Source: Granulicella cerasi
Lineage (GTDB): Bacteria > Acidobacteriota > Terriglobia > Terriglobales > Acidobacteriaceae
Assembly: GCF_025685575.1 (NCBI RefSeq)
Contig: NZ_JAGSYD010000002.1
Span: 620,001-684,000, forward strand
DNA length: 64,000 bases
Reading direction: 5' to 3'
This document shows positions 23,821-33,276 of the stretch, in pieces. The translations under genes were made by a program, and so were the position numbers. Under the pieces are notes generated by a model. The model did no database searches and was not told the DNA's origin. It saw nothing but the letters and a program-made list of their open reading frames with translations. The first letter of the stretch is position 1. Every line of letters starts with the position of its first letter.

Positions 23821-26430
23821 CTACTCTTCTCGCAAAACCTCCAGCGGCTTTTGGCCGAGGATGCGAAAACTCGCGGCCCAGCCTGCAATTACTGCAAGTG
23901 CAGCCGTCGCGATCCACATCAGCAGCGTAGCTGTGATGTGGAAACTGTAGGCGAAATGCATGGCGTGCACTAGCAGGAGTCGCGCCAGGATATTTGCGAA
24001 GACCAGCCCTACGAATCCAGACACCAGCCCGAGCACCGCGAACTCCCACGAGAAAATGCTGGCGATGCGTGCGCGTGTACCGCCGAGCGTTTTCAGCACG
24101 ACGACCTCCCTCATGCGGCGATAGCGCTTGCCCGCTATGGCGCTCGCAAGAATGATCACGCCGGCGAGGATTGAGAACGCAGCGAGAAACTGGATGACAT
24201 ATGTCACTTGCAGGATGACCTGGCGCACGGTCTCCACGGTCGCCGCGACATCGATGACCGTGACCGTCGGATAGTGCTCGTAGAGCACGCGACGAAGCAT
24301 CGCAGTTTGTGACGGCTCGCAATGCACGCCGCCGTACCAGATAACGGGCAGGCCGGTGAGCGAGGCCTTTGGCATGATGAAACTGGCGCGCGAGTACGCG
24401 TGTCGGCTGTCGGCATCGAAGAAGGCCGCGACTGTTGCTGTGAGTTGATCGTCCTGCGCGGCGAGCGTCAGATGCTGACCGATACTCAGGTGCATTCGCC
24501 TGGCCTGTTCGCGCTCTACTGCGATGACAGGATGTCGCGCGGCATCGTTGGCCTGCGCAAGTGTCCACCACTCGCCAGCGGTGATGGTGTCGCCCGGCGG
24601 CGGCGCGTCGTCCTGCGGCGCCCAGGTGAGATTCAACGACTGCATCGCACGCTTCGGCATGTGCTCGAAGTGAAGTTGCGCAACGGGCGTGCCATCCACT
24701 GCGATGAGCCGCGAGCCGACGACAGGAAGAATCTCAGGCTCGCCTTTGATCGACGGTTGTGACGAGAGCAGCGTGCGTAGACCATCGACTTCGCGTGGGC
24801 TGATGTCGAGCAGGAAGAGGTTCGGCAAACGTGCCGAGGTGGAAATCTGCATCTCCTCCACCACCGCGCGTTGTACGAAGTAAACCGCGCCCATCTGCAT
24901 CACGCCGAGGCCAAGCGCGGCGAGGAGCGCAGCGCTCGGGTTACCGGGGCGATAGAGGTTCGCGAGCCCGTGGCGCAGGCTCGATGGCAAGGACATGCCC
25001 GTGCTGCGAAGGAATATGCGCAGCAGCTTGAGCGTCAGCGCCGACATCGCCAGCAGCACCAGCAACACCAGTGCGAGGCCTGCAGCGAAGAAGCCGCCGA
25101 CCGCCCGAGAATCTGAAACAGCAGCCGCAAGCGCAGCGAGTCCCGCAATGAGCGCCAGGCTTGCGATGATCTGCGCGCCCGAGGAGCGAAGTTTGCTGGT
25201 GAGGCGCGCGACGAACGGATCGTCAGAGCCTTCCACGTTGCGGCGAAGGATGAGGATCGGCCGCACACCGCGAATGTCGAGCAGCGGCGGAACGGTGAAG
25301 AGCAACGTGGTCAGCAGACCCGCTGCAATGCCCAGCGCGACCGAGCCAGCGTTGATCGTGAAGTGCGGCGTGATGTGCAGCAGCCTGGCAAGGAAGAGGG
25401 GAAAAACCGCCTGTACGCCAAGGCCTAAAAGCGCGCCTGCGATGCCACCCGCAAGCCCGAGCAGTAGCGTCTGCACGACGTAGATCTTCATCACCTGCGT
25501 GCTGGTCGCGCCCATGGACTTCATGATGGCGATGGACTCCATGCGCTGCTGCAGATGCGCACGCATCGACATCGCGACACCCACCGCACCAAGCACCAGC
25601 GCGACGAGACTCATCAACGACAGCAAGCCTGTCGCGCCGTCGAGCGTCTTTGTTACCGCAGGGCTGGCCTCGCGATAATCCTGCACCTGCGCTTCGGGCA
25701 ACGCCTGCTCAAGCTGCGCGCGCAGCTGTGCGACCTCACTATCACTCGCGACCTTGCCCTGCGTGGGCTTCATGCGGAACAGGTAACGACGCGTTGCGTG
25801 AGACTCCGGCGCAAGCAAGCCACTTTGCGCGAGTGCCTGTTGCGAAAGAAGAACGCGTGGCCCTGCGGCGAACATGCCGCTAAGGCGATCGGGCTCCTGC
25901 TGCACGGTCGCAGCGATGCGGTAGTTGTGGTTGCCGAGGCGAATGCTGTCGCCGACGTGCAGATGGAGGCGGATCAACAGGTCGTCCGCAACGGCCACGG
26001 TGTCTTGCGTGAGCGCGGAGGAAAGTGAAAGGTTCGGCGACAGCTCCACACGACCGTAGAACGGATACTTCGCAGGGTCGACCGCTTTCAATGCAACGAG
26101 CAGCGGATCAAACGAAGCGGTGCTCGAGGCCATCGAGAGTAGCTCGGTCACGTCCGTCTGCTCGACGCCGTTGCTCTTCCCTATTGCAGCGAGTGATGCG
26201 GACTCGTCCTTCGTCAGCGGCTGTGTGCTGCGCACGGAGATGTCCGCCGCCATGATGGAGCGAGCCTGCAACAGCAACTCGCGGCGAAAGCTGGCCGAGA
26301 AGCCGCGCACGCCGGTGAGCGCGCCGACGCCAATGGCGACACTGAGGATGACGAACGCAAACTTCACGCGCGAAGAGCGAATTTCACGCAGAGCGATGCG
26401 AGTAGCGGTGGAGAAACGAAGCGCGGCCAT
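23821..26430 (-). CDS. ybbP: ABC transporter permease, YbbP/FtsX family
   Basis: 869-residue permease with two FtsX/MacB-type cores, like E. coli YbbP: an N-terminal membrane helix ('FAFVILSVAIGVGALTG'), a periplasmic MacB-type domain, a first three-helix block (about 'LMSLVALVLGAVGVAMSM', 'LLLGLAGGIAGALLGLGV'), a central pair, a second periplasmic domain and a last three-helix block ending in 'EVLREE'. The start is ATG 26430, four bases after the ybbA stop; an open extension to 26589 lies within ybbA and is not homologous. YbbAP exports or extracts lipidic or hydrophobic molecules from the membrane; the substrate is not settled. Confidence 0.92.
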   Translation of the reverse strand: MAALRFSTATRIALREIRSSRVKFAFVILSVAIGVGALTGVRGFSASFRRELLLQARSIMAADISVRSTQPLTKDESASLAAIGKSNGVEQTDVTELLSMASSTASFDPLLVALKAVDPAKYPFYGRVELSPNLSLSSALTQDTVAVADDLLIRLHLHVGDSIRLGNHNYRIAATVQQEPDRLSGMFAAGPRVLLSQQALAQSGLLAPESHATRRYLFRMKPTQGKVASDSEVAQLRAQLEQALPEAQVQDYREASPAVTKTLDGATGLLSLMSLVALVLGAVGVAMSMRAHLQQRMESIAIMKSMGATSTQVMKIYVVQTLLLGLAGGIAGALLGLGVQAVFPLFLARLLHITPHFTINAGSVALGIAAGLLTTLLFTVPPLLDIRGVRPILILRRNVEGSDDPFVARLTSKLRSSGAQIIASLALIAGLAALAAAVSDSRAVGGFFAAGLALVLLVLLAMSALTLKLLRIFLRSTGMSLPSSLRHGLANLYRPGNPSAALLAALGLGVMQMGAVYFVQRAVVEEMQISTSARLPNLFLLDISPREVDGLRTLLSSQPSIKGEPEILPVVGSRLIAVDGTPVAQLHFEHMPKRAMQSLNLTWAPQDDAPPPGDTITAGEWWTLAQANDAARHPVIAVEREQARRMHLSIGQHLTLAAQDDQLTATVAAFFDADSRHAYSRASFIMPKASLTGLPVIWYGGVHCEPSQTAMLRRVLYEHYPTVTVIDVAATVETVRQVILQVTYVIQFLAAFSILAGVIILASAIAGKRYRRMREVVVLKTLGGTRARIASIFSWEFAVLGLVSGFVGLVFANILARLLLVHAMHFAYSFHITATLLMWIATAALAVIAGWAASFRILGQKPLEVLREE

Positions 26431-26434
26431 CGGT

Positions 26435-27130
26435 TTACTGCGCCTCTTCGAGGCGATCGTCAGAGACGATGGCGCCATCGCGCAGCACGATCCGTCGCGA
26501 CGCATGAGACGCCAGGCCGGGGTCATGCGTGACAAGCACGAGCGTCGTACCTTCGGCGCGGTTGAGATCCAGCAAAAGTTGCAACACATGCTGGCCGTTC
26601 ACGGAGTCAAGGTTGCCGGTCGGTTCGTCAGCGAGCACGATGGGCGGCCGCAGCATGAAGGCTCGTGCCAGCGCGACACGCTGCTGCTCACCGCCGGAAA
26701 GCTGGATCGGATAATGCTCCATGCGCGAGGTGAGCCCCACAGAGCCGAGCAACGACTTTGCGCGCTCCACGCCCTCGCGCAACGAGCCGGCATCGTTGTT
26801 GAGCTCGTACGGCAGCAGCACGTTCTCCAGCGCGGTTAGCGTGGGGATCAGCTGATAGCTCTGAAAGACAAAGCCGAGGAGCTTGCCGCGCAGTTGCGCG
26901 AGGTTGTCTTCGGGCAGGTTCGAGATCGTCGTGCCGTGCAGCGCGACGCTGCCCGAGGTCGGATGATCGAGGCCCGCGAGCAAGCCGAGCAGCGTGGATT
27001 TGCCCGAACCGGACGCGCCCATGATCGCGACGAACTCGCCGCGCTCCACGGTGAAGCTGACACCCTTGAGGATTTCAAGCGAGGTGACGCCGCTGCGAAG
27101 GCTTTTGCGGAGGTCTTGTACGGCAATCAT
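26435..27130 (-). CDS. ybbA: ABC transporter ATP-binding protein, YbbA family
   Basis: LolD/MacB-type ATPase of about 231 residues with Walker A 'GASGSGKST', Q-loop 'FVFQSYQLIPTLTALENV', signature 'LSGGEQQRVALARAF', Walker B 'PIVLADEPTGNLDS' and the switch His in 'LVTHDP'. I start it at the ATG at 27130, with AGGA just upstream and homology beginning there; a GTG ten codons earlier (27160) is also open. It couples with ybbP four bases downstream and is divergent from tesA, the same order as ybbP-ybbA / tesA in E. coli. Confidence 0.93.
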   Translation of the reverse strand: MIAVQDLRKSLRSGVTSLEILKGVSFTVERGEFVAIMGASGSGKSTLLGLLAGLDHPTSGSVALHGTTISNLPEDNLAQLRGKLLGFVFQSYQLIPTLTALENVLLPYELNNDAGSLREGVERAKSLLGSVGLTSRMEHYPIQLSGGEQQRVALARAFMLRPPIVLADEPTGNLDSVNGQHVLQLLLDLNRAEGTTLVLVTHDPGLASHASRRIVLRDGAIVSDDRLEEAQ

Positions 27131-27243
27131 GGTTTCCTGAGGCAAGTAAATCTCCTTCACCCTGCAATACGGCGCAGCGCGTACATAAGTTCTATTGAGA
27201 CGGATGTGACGACAAATTATTGCAAACCGCTAGACTGATATCT

Positions 27244-27942
27244 ATGCGACGCACGCTCACGGCCATCTTATCCGCCTTTACCCTGCTCACCTTTGGATGC
27301 AAAGCCGACGGCGGCAAGGTCGATCCCGGCCTGAGTTCAGGCGCCACGCAGACCACGTACGAGCCGACGCGTGCTGCGCGCGTCGCCGATGGCCGGCCCG
27401 TGCTCGTCTGCTTCGGCGACTCGATTACCGCAGGCTATGGTATCGACAACGGACAGACATACCCACAGTATCTGCAGTCGTTGCTGGATCGCGACGGCTA
27501 TCCCTACCGCGTGGTAAACGCGGGTGTGTCCGGCAACACGACGAAGGACGCTCTCGATCGCGTCGCCGATGTATTGGCGAAGTCGCCCGCAATCGTCGTC
27601 GTGGAGTTTGGCGGCAACGACGCGCTGCGAGGCCTGCCGCTCGAACAGACAAAGGCGAACCTTGCGAGCGTCGTCGAGCAGCTACAGGCAGCGAACGTGC
27701 GCGTAGCACTGGCAGGTATCACGATCCCGCCGGACTACGGGCAGCAGTACGTCAGCCGATTCAACGCGATCTATCCCGCAGTGGCGGCGAAGTACCGCGT
27801 GCCCTATCTGCCCTTCGTGCTGAAGGGCGCCTACGGCGTGGCAGGATCGATGCAGGCAGATGGCATCCACCCGACGACGCAGGGCGCGGCGCAGGTGGCA
27901 CTCAACATTGAAACGCTTGTGAAGCCACTGCTGAAGCACTAA
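27244..27942 (+). CDS. tesA: SGNH/GDSL esterase, TesA-like (arylesterase/lysophospholipase), lipoprotein
   Basis: 233-residue SGNH hydrolase with block I 'VCFGDSITAGYGID' (Ser nucleophile), block II Gly in 'VVNAGVSGNTTKDAL', block III 'EFGGNDALRG', and block V 'ADGIHPTTQGAAQVA' with catalytic Asp-His. The N terminus 'AILSAFTLLTFGCKA' has a lipobox (LTFGC), so it is probably a membrane-anchored lipoprotein, unlike the soluble periplasmic E. coli enzyme. Divergent from ybbAP, which supports a joint role in lipid turnover. It converges on truB with a 4-base overlap of stops. Confidence 0.92.
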   Translation: MRRTLTAILSAFTLLTFGCKADGGKVDPGLSSGATQTTYEPTRAARVADGRPVLVCFGDSITAGYGIDNGQTYPQYLQSLLDRDGYPYRVVNAGVSGNTTKDALDRVADVLAKSPAIVVVEFGGNDALRGLPLEQTKANLASVVEQLQAANVRVALAGITIPPDYGQQYVSRFNAIYPAVAAKYRVPYLPFVLKGAYGVAGSMQADGIHPTTQGAAQVALNIETLVKPLLKH

Positions 27943-28811
27943 CCCATCACGACGATCGGCTGCATCAGCGTACCGGCGATGCGCTTTGCGATGCAAAGCA
28001 ACTCGCGTGGGCCGGTGAAGACCTTGATCAGCGGCGCATTTGAAAACTCCGGCAGATTCGTCTGCATCCCATTGCGAAGACGGCCCGCAGTGGTTTCGTT
28101 CACCGTGACCGAAGGCATCTCCGGCAGCAACGTACGCGGATGCGGCAGGCGCGCTTCGATGCCTTCAGGTGTGAGCGAGCGCAGGTCTTCGACGGTGATA
28201 CTCTGCGACAGGTCGAAAGCTCCCGCCTGCGTACGACGCAGCGACGAAAGATGCGCGCCACAACCGGCCGATTCGCCGAGTTCATGCGCAACAGAGCGTA
28301 CATAACCACCCGAGGAAACCGTCATTTCAAAGGTGGCCGTATCGCCTTCGAGACCTGTCAGCGCGAAGCGATGAATCACGATGCGCGCCGGCTTCACGTC
28401 GACTTCTTTGCCCGCGCGAGCGAGCTTGTGAGCTGCCACGCCATTGATCTTTTTCGCGGAGAAGATGGGCGGCATCTGGTCCATCGGGCCATCGAACTTC
28501 TTTGCGAGTTCGCGGAGTTCCTCGAGGGACTGCGTTAGCGGCTTCGGCTCTGTCGTAGGAGAACCGTCCGCATCGAAGCTGTCGGTCGCGAAACCGAAGC
28601 GGATGTGGCCGGTGTAGCTCTTCTCCGCCTGGCCGAAGAACTGCGCAAGGCGTGTGTGCTTCCCGAGCAAAAGCGGCAAAACGCCCGTGGCCATGGGGTC
28701 CAGCGTTCCAAGGTGTCCGACAGACCGCTCCCCTGTCGCGCGACGCACGATGGAGACCACGTCATGCGAGGTGACTCCGGCTGGCTTGTCCAGCACGATC
28801 AAGCCGTTCAA
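27939..28811 (-). CDS. truB: tRNA pseudouridine-55 synthase
   Basis: Makes pseudouridine at position 55 in the T loop of tRNAs. 290 residues with the N-terminal '[18 protein letters not shown]' and the catalytic '[20 protein letters not shown]' (Asp in TLDP), then '[18 protein letters not shown]'. The start is a TTG (28811) overlapping the folE stop as TTGA; homology begins exactly there. Last gene of a tightly coupled run: PTPS-PTPS-folE-truB. Confidence 0.97.
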   Translation of the reverse strand: MNGLIVLDKPAGVTSHDVVSIVRRATGERSVGHLGTLDPMATGVLPLLLGKHTRLAQFFGQAEKSYTGHIRFGFATDSFDADGSPTTEPKPLTQSLEELRELAKKFDGPMDQMPPIFSAKKINGVAAHKLARAGKEVDVKPARIVIHRFALTGLEGDTATFEMTVSSGGYVRSVAHELGESAGCGAHLSSLRRTQAGAFDLSQSITVEDLRSLTPEGIEARLPHPRTLLPEMPSVTVNETTAGRLRNGMQTNLPEFSNAPLIKVFTGPRELLCIAKRIAGTLMQPIVVMG

Positions 28812-29461
28812 CGCTGCGGCCTCACGAGGGAGAGGAATTCGTTGCGCGTCTGCACCTGCTCCTTGAACACACCCAGCATGGAGCTGGTGACGGTCGAGGA
28901 GTTCTGCTTCTCAACGCCACGCATCATCATGCAAAGGTGCGACGCTTCCAAAACGACACCAACGCCCTGCGGATTTACGGCTGCTTGTACCGCTTCGGCA
29001 ACCTGCTGCGTCAGGCGCTCCTGCACCTGAAGGCGACGCGCGAAGACGTCGACGATTCGCGGCAGTTTGCTGAGACCGAGCACCTTGCCGTTCGGCACGT
29101 AAGCGATGTGCGCCTTGCCGAAGAACGGCAGAAGGTGATGCTCGCAAAGCGAGTAGAACTCGATGTCTTTGACGATCACCATCTCGTCGTAATCGACGTC
29201 GAAGAGTGCTTCATGCAGCACTTCTTCCACGGTCTGGTTGTAGCCGCGCGTCAGGAACGCCATGGACTTCTCCATGCGTTCAGGCGTGCGCAACAAGCCG
29301 TCACGCGAAGGATCTTCGCCAACGCGCATCAGCATCTCGGCGTATAGCTGTTGCATGGTGGCGTCACCAAGTGCAACGCTGCGGCTCTCTTGCGCGATCT
29401 GCGCAGGAACTTTACCGGGCCGCGAGGGCGTCGGATTTTCTACGGGCTCTTTGGTGCTCAT
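28808..29461 (-). CDS. folE: GTP cyclohydrolase I
   Basis: Converts GTP to 7,8-dihydroneopterin triphosphate, the entry to folate, queuosine and biopterin synthesis. 217 residues, with '[20 protein letters not shown]', '[20 protein letters not shown]', '[10 protein letters not shown]' and the zinc motif region '[15 protein letters not shown]', where Cys and His ligands are present (Cys in SHLCM, His and Cys in LCEHH). The start ATG overlaps the upstream PTPS stop (ATGA) and its stop overlaps truB. The upstream PTPS-family genes would use its product directly. Confidence 0.97.
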   Translation of the reverse strand: MSTKEPVENPTPSRPGKVPAQIAQESRSVALGDATMQQLYAEMLMRVGEDPSRDGLLRTPERMEKSMAFLTRGYNQTVEEVLHEALFDVDYDEMVIVKDIEFYSLCEHHLLPFFGKAHIAYVPNGKVLGLSKLPRIVDVFARRLQVQERLTQQVAEAVQAAVNPQGVGVVLEASHLCMMMRGVEKQNSSTVTSSMLGVFKEQVQTRNEFLSLVRPQR

Positions 29462-29892
29462 GACACTTCCTTCTCACCTTCACCAAAGTAGTCGAAGGCG
29501 TTGTTGCCGGTCTCTTCCACGTGAATGCGCGTCAGCTTTGCGTGAGGATAAGCGCTGAAGATGCGCCAGACCTCGACCGCGAGGTTTTCCGTCGTGGGCA
29601 CAAGCGTGAGAAACGGCTTGATGGTGTTGAGGTTCTGATGATCGTACCGTTCCAGCAGCTCAGCCTTCGCAAACGCATCGAGGTCCGCGAGATTCGTCAC
29701 CATCCCGGTCGCTTCATCGACAGGGCCGGAGAAGGTCGCCTGCACGATGTAGTTGTGGCCGTGGCCATACGGGTTATTGCACTTGCCGAAGATCTCGCGG
29801 TTCTGCTCCGCGGGCAGCGAATCCACGTGCAACCGATGCGCTGCGACAAAGCTCCAGCGACGCGATAGATGGGCGATGGGGCGCGCGCTCAC
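29458..29892 (-). CDS. 6-pyruvoyltetrahydropterin synthase family protein (copy 1)
   Basis: 144-residue T-fold enzyme acting on dihydroneopterin triphosphate. Zinc ligands are visible: His in 'FVAAHRLH' and the pair in 'YGHGHNY'; the catalytic Cys is in '[13 protein letters not shown]' (Cys-x5-His-Gly-His). This spacing is that of animal 6-pyruvoyltetrahydropterin synthase, not the Cys-x3-His of E. coli QueD. 'YDHQNLN' and '[11 protein letters not shown]' are the conserved catalytic Asp-His and Glu regions. Start is GTG 29892 overlapping copy 2 (GTGA). The product could be 6-pyruvoyl- or 6-carboxy-tetrahydropterin; motif reading favours the former. Confidence 0.9.
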   Translation of the reverse strand: MSARPIAHLSRRWSFVAAHRLHVDSLPAEQNREIFGKCNNPYGHGHNYIVQATFSGPVDEATGMVTNLADLDAFAKAELLERYDHQNLNTIKPFLTLVPTTENLAVEVWRIFSAYPHAKLTRIHVEETGNNAFDYFGEGEKEVS

Positions 29893-30302
29893 AGGCCTTC
29901 TCCGTAGAAGTCTGCGAAGAGCTCGGGCATTTCGTAGACGCGAATGCGGTGGAGCTTCGCATTGGGAATCTTGCCGTCGAGTCGTCGCCAGATTGCGATG
30001 GCCATGTTCTCGGTGGTCGGTTGCATCGTGGCGAACTCAGGCACTTCGTGGTTGAGATGGCGATGGTCGTAAACGTCCACGACCTCGCGCTCGATGATGT
30101 CCTTGAGCAGCTTCAGGTCCACGACGAAGCCGGTCAATGGATCGATCTCACCCGCGACTGTGACCTCGAGCGTGTAGTTATGGCCGTGGCTGTTGCGATT
30201 GGAGCACTTGCCGAAAACGCGCGCGTTTTCCGCCTCGCTCCAGGCAGGGTTCCAGTAAAAATGCGCGGCGGAAAAATCGGCTTTTCGGGTCAGTAAGATC
30301 AT
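29889..30302 (-). CDS. 6-pyruvoyltetrahydropterin synthase family protein (copy 2)
   Basis: 137 residues and the same fold as the neighbouring copy 1, with 'DFSAAHFYW', 'FGKCSNRNSHGHNYTLEV', 'YDHRHLNHEVPEF' and 'PTTENMAIAIWRRL'. Catalytic Cys and zinc His residues are all present, again with Cys-x5-HGH spacing. The two copies differ clearly (moderate identity), so this is an old duplication or two specialised enzymes rather than a recent tandem copy. ATG 30302 is preferred over the TTG two codons upstream. It opens the coupled pterin-truB run. Confidence 0.9.
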   Translation of the reverse strand: MILLTRKADFSAAHFYWNPAWSEAENARVFGKCSNRNSHGHNYTLEVTVAGEIDPLTGFVVDLKLLKDIIEREVVDVYDHRHLNHEVPEFATMQPTTENMAIAIWRRLDGKIPNAKLHRIRVYEMPELFADFYGEGL

Positions 30303-30354
30303 CGGCAACCAGCTTCTCAGTGTATCGGATGCAGGAGGGTGTGCCGAGGTCGCG

Positions 30355-31107
30355 TTAGCTCATGCAGGCTTCGGCGAGCGCGCGCACGGTGGCTTCCCGT
30401 GCTTCGGCATGTGCGGGATAGCCTGCCTCAGCGAGCGTCGCCGACGTCACCGGACCGATGGAGACGCGGCGCACGTTCTCGGGAAGTGCGATGCCTGCAG
30501 CCTCGAACAGCGCGAGCAGGTGGCTCACCGCAGAAGAGCTCGTGAAGGTGATAGCGTCGGGCGGTGCGGTCGCAAAGAGTGCGCGCAGGGCATCGGCCGA
30601 CTCATGTGGGATGACGTTGCGATACGCCGGGGCGATGACAACATCGCGGCCGGCGGCGGTAAGCGCATCGGGCAAAACCTCGCGGGCCTCTGCAGCGCGT
30701 ATAAGCAGGAAGCGCTGCCCTGCTTGCGAGTTTGCGAGCAAGACTTCTGCGAAAGACTCAGCGACCGCCTTCTCCGGAAGCAGCTCCACACTGAGCCCAG
30801 CGGCGACCAGTTGCCTGGCTGTGGCGTTACCGATGGCCGCAACGCGCGGCCGACGGCGCGCGGTGCTCCAGCGTTCGTAGAGGCCACGTCCGAGGGCGGC
30901 TTCGACGGCGTTTGCGCTGGTGAAGAGCAACCAGTCGAACATCGAGATCGCCATGAAGGCGTTATCGAGCGCAGCGAAAGACTCCGGCGCGACGATCTCA
31001 ATCGATGGAATGACGACCGGCTCTGCGCCGAGTGCGCGCAACTCCGCTTCCAACGCAGAGGCCTGGTGTAGCGCGCGAGTGACAAGGATGCGAGGCGATG
31101 TTGGCAT
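30355..31107 (-). CDS. hemD: Uroporphyrinogen-III synthase
   Basis: Closes and rearranges hydroxymethylbilane to uroporphyrinogen III in haem synthesis. The 250-residue product has the weakly conserved HemD pattern: 'PRILVTRALHQASALEAEL', 'PSIEIVAPESFAALD', 'DWLLFTSANAVEAALGR', 'VAAIGNATARQL', 'ITFTSSSAVSHLL' and 'VSIGPVTSATLAEAG'. The ATG at 31107 follows AAGGAGGG. It stands apart from hemC and hemA, which lie 15 kb to the right. Confidence 0.92.
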   Translation of the reverse strand: MPTSPRILVTRALHQASALEAELRALGAEPVVIPSIEIVAPESFAALDNAFMAISMFDWLLFTSANAVEAALGRGLYERWSTARRRPRVAAIGNATARQLVAAGLSVELLPEKAVAESFAEVLLANSQAGQRFLLIRAAEAREVLPDALTAAGRDVVIAPAYRNVIPHESADALRALFATAPPDAITFTSSSAVSHLLALFEAAGIALPENVRRVSIGPVTSATLAEAGYPAHAEAREATVRALAEACMS

Positions 31108-31201
31108 AGCGGTCCCTCCTTACGTTAGCAGCGATGCGACCTGCCTGGCTGCTACATTGAGGGCAGGTTTGTCGCCATCCCCTCCCCAAGGAGCTACTCT
31201 C

Positions 31202-33208
31202 TTGCGCGCTTTCGCATTGCCGCTTTCGCTGCTGCTATTCACTTCGTCGCCCTTCGCCGTTGCCCAAGCGAAGCGCTTCTCTGCCGATGATCTTCCGCGC
31301 ATCGTGCGCGTGGGCTCGCCGCAGCTTTCGCCTGATGGCAAAACGATCTCGATCACCGTCGGTCGCGCGAATCTGAAGGAAGACCGCATCGATAGCGAGC
31401 TCGTCTTCGTCGATGTAGCCAGCAAAACGCAGCGCGTGATGACGCATGATCGCAGCGGCCTGGGCAACGTGAAGTGGTCGCCCAACGGCGATCGCATCGC
31501 GTTCCTCGCACAGGACAAGGACAGGAAGGCGCAGATCTTCGTGATGCCCGTCAACGGCGGCGATGCCGAGCAGGTAACGCACTCGAAGACGAGCATTCAG
31601 GCCTTCACGTGGCGACCGGACGGCAAGGCCTTTGCCTTCACCGCAGCCGATGAAGTTCCGGAGAAGAAGGACGAAGCGAAGTTCGAAGATGCGTTTGAAG
31701 TCGGCAACAACAGCTATCTCGAACGCACGGCGGCGGTGCCGGTGCATCTGTGGACGATCGAGCTCGGCGCACAGGCAAAGCGCCTTACAAACGGCGCGTG
31801 GTCGGTACCGCAACACATGGCTCCCAGCGGGCCGCCGGCTGCGCTGGAGTACACGCCCGACGGCAAGAGCCTCGTCTTCGAGAAGGCCGATTCGCCGATC
31901 ACCGGTGAGTCGGACTCGGCACGCGTGGTCGTGATGGATGTCGCCAGCGGAGCGATGCATACGCTGACGAACGCCAAGGTGGCAGAGGGTTCGGCGAGCG
32001 TGTCCCCGGATGGCTCCATGGTGGCGTACGAGTACCCTCGCGAAGGACACCAGCGTTTTGAGGAGACGGTGTATGTCGCTCCGCTTACTGCGAAGCCTGG
32101 TGATGGACATGATGTGGCCTACGCGCTGGACCATGCTGTGGGCGATGCGCAGTGGTTTGCCGACGGGAAAGCGTTGCTCCTCAAAGGCGCGGATGGCACG
32201 AAATCGCGGCTCTGGGTGCAGCCGCTTGAAGGCAAGGCGAAGGCAGTGGAGCTGGGTGCGTTGACTCCGGGCGCAAGCGATCTCGGCAAGGATGGCGCGC
32301 TCGCGTTTACGGCGACCGATGGAATGCATCCTGCTGAGTTGTTCTACGTGGCACACCTCGGAGATGCGCCAGTGCAGATGACGCACCTGCAGACCGTGAC
32401 CGAGGGCATGACGCTCGGCAAGCAGGAGACGGTGACGTGGAAGAGCGATAACTTTACGGTCGATGGCGTGCTGACGTATCCGCCGGATTACACGCCGGGC
32501 AAGAAGCTGCCGCTCGTGCTCTACATTCACGGCGGCCCCACGGCGACTTCGCTCGAGACGTTCACCACAGCTTCGCAGATTCTCGCAGCGCAGGGATGGC
32601 TTGTGCTCGAGCCGAATTATCGCGGCAGCAACAACGAAGGCAATGCGTTTGAGTCGTCGATCATCAACCACGCGAGCGCAGCTCCGGGGCGCGACATCAT
32701 GGCCGGTGTGAAGGCGATCGAAGCGCGCGGCATCGTTGACTCATCGCGCATCGCAGTCAGCGGTTGGAGCTACGGCGGACAGATGACCGCGTGGATGATC
32801 GGTGCGTATCCGACCATGTGGAAGGCCGCCGTTGCAGGCGCGCCCGTGACCGACCTCGTCGATCAGTACACGCTGAGCGACAACAACGTGGAACGCGCGG
32901 CAGGCTACGGCCCTTCGCCGTTTGTCGGCAAGGATGCGATGAAGCTCTACGCAGAGGAGTCGCCGATTACTCATGCGTGGGCGGCGAAAACGCCGACCCT
33001 CATCATGAGCGATGTGGGTGATTGGCGCGTGACAACGACGCAGGCCTACAAGCTCTACCACGCGCTGAAGGACAACAACGTGCCGGTGAAGTTCGTGGCG
33101 TATCCGGTCCCCGGCCACTCCCCTGCGGACCCCATTCGCTCGCGCGATGTGTGGCGCCGCTGGACGGCGTGGCTGCATCAGTACCTCGATGAACCGGCAA
33201 CGAAGTAG
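31202..33208 (+). CDS. Secreted S9-family prolyl oligopeptidase-like peptidase
   Basis: 668-residue serine peptidase with a signal peptide ('FALPLSLLLFTSSPFAVAQA'), an N-terminal beta-propeller made of WD40-like repeats ('PQLSPDGKTISI', 'VKWSPNGDRIAFL', 'FTWRPDGKAFAF', 'ASVSPDGSMVAY'), and a C-terminal alpha/beta hydrolase. The nucleophile is Ser in 'VSGWSYGGQMT'; the catalytic Asp and His are probably in 'SDVGDWRV' and 'YPVPGHSP'. I chose TTG 31202 because AAGGAG lies eight bases upstream and the signal peptide begins there. Probably a periplasmic aminopeptidase or acyl-peptidase. Confidence 0.93.
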   Translation: MRAFALPLSLLLFTSSPFAVAQAKRFSADDLPRIVRVGSPQLSPDGKTISITVGRANLKEDRIDSELVFVDVASKTQRVMTHDRSGLGNVKWSPNGDRIAFLAQDKDRKAQIFVMPVNGGDAEQVTHSKTSIQAFTWRPDGKAFAFTAADEVPEKKDEAKFEDAFEVGNNSYLERTAAVPVHLWTIELGAQAKRLTNGAWSVPQHMAPSGPPAALEYTPDGKSLVFEKADSPITGESDSARVVVMDVASGAMHTLTNAKVAEGSASVSPDGSMVAYEYPREGHQRFEETVYVAPLTAKPGDGHDVAYALDHAVGDAQWFADGKALLLKGADGTKSRLWVQPLEGKAKAVELGALTPGASDLGKDGALAFTATDGMHPAELFYVAHLGDAPVQMTHLQTVTEGMTLGKQETVTWKSDNFTVDGVLTYPPDYTPGKKLPLVLYIHGGPTATSLETFTTASQILAAQGWLVLEPNYRGSNNEGNAFESSIINHASAAPGRDIMAGVKAIEARGIVDSSRIAVSGWSYGGQMTAWMIGAYPTMWKAAVAGAPVTDLVDQYTLSDNNVERAAGYGPSPFVGKDAMKLYAEESPITHAWAAKTPTLIMSDVGDWRVTTTQAYKLYHALKDNNVPVKFVAYPVPGHSPADPIRSRDVWRRWTAWLHQYLDEPATK

Positions 33209-33217
33209 CAGTAAGAA

Positions 33218-33252
33218 AGAGGCCACCGATGCATCGGTGGCCTCTTGATTTT
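33218..33252. terminator. Bidirectional hairpin terminator
   Basis: Perfect palindrome AGAGGCCACCGATG / CATCGGTGGCCTCT (33218-33245) followed by TGATTTTT on the plus strand, with a partly A-rich stretch before it. It separates the S9 peptidase gene from the converging alpha-mannosidase gene. Confidence 0.9.
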
Positions 33253-33276
33253 TGGATCACGAATGAAGCCTGCGTG

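Noticed and set aside
30920-31201. Upstream extension of the S9 peptidase frame
   Set aside because: It overlaps hemD on the other strand and is unlike the family; the TTG at 31202 with AAGGAG and a signal peptide explains the start.
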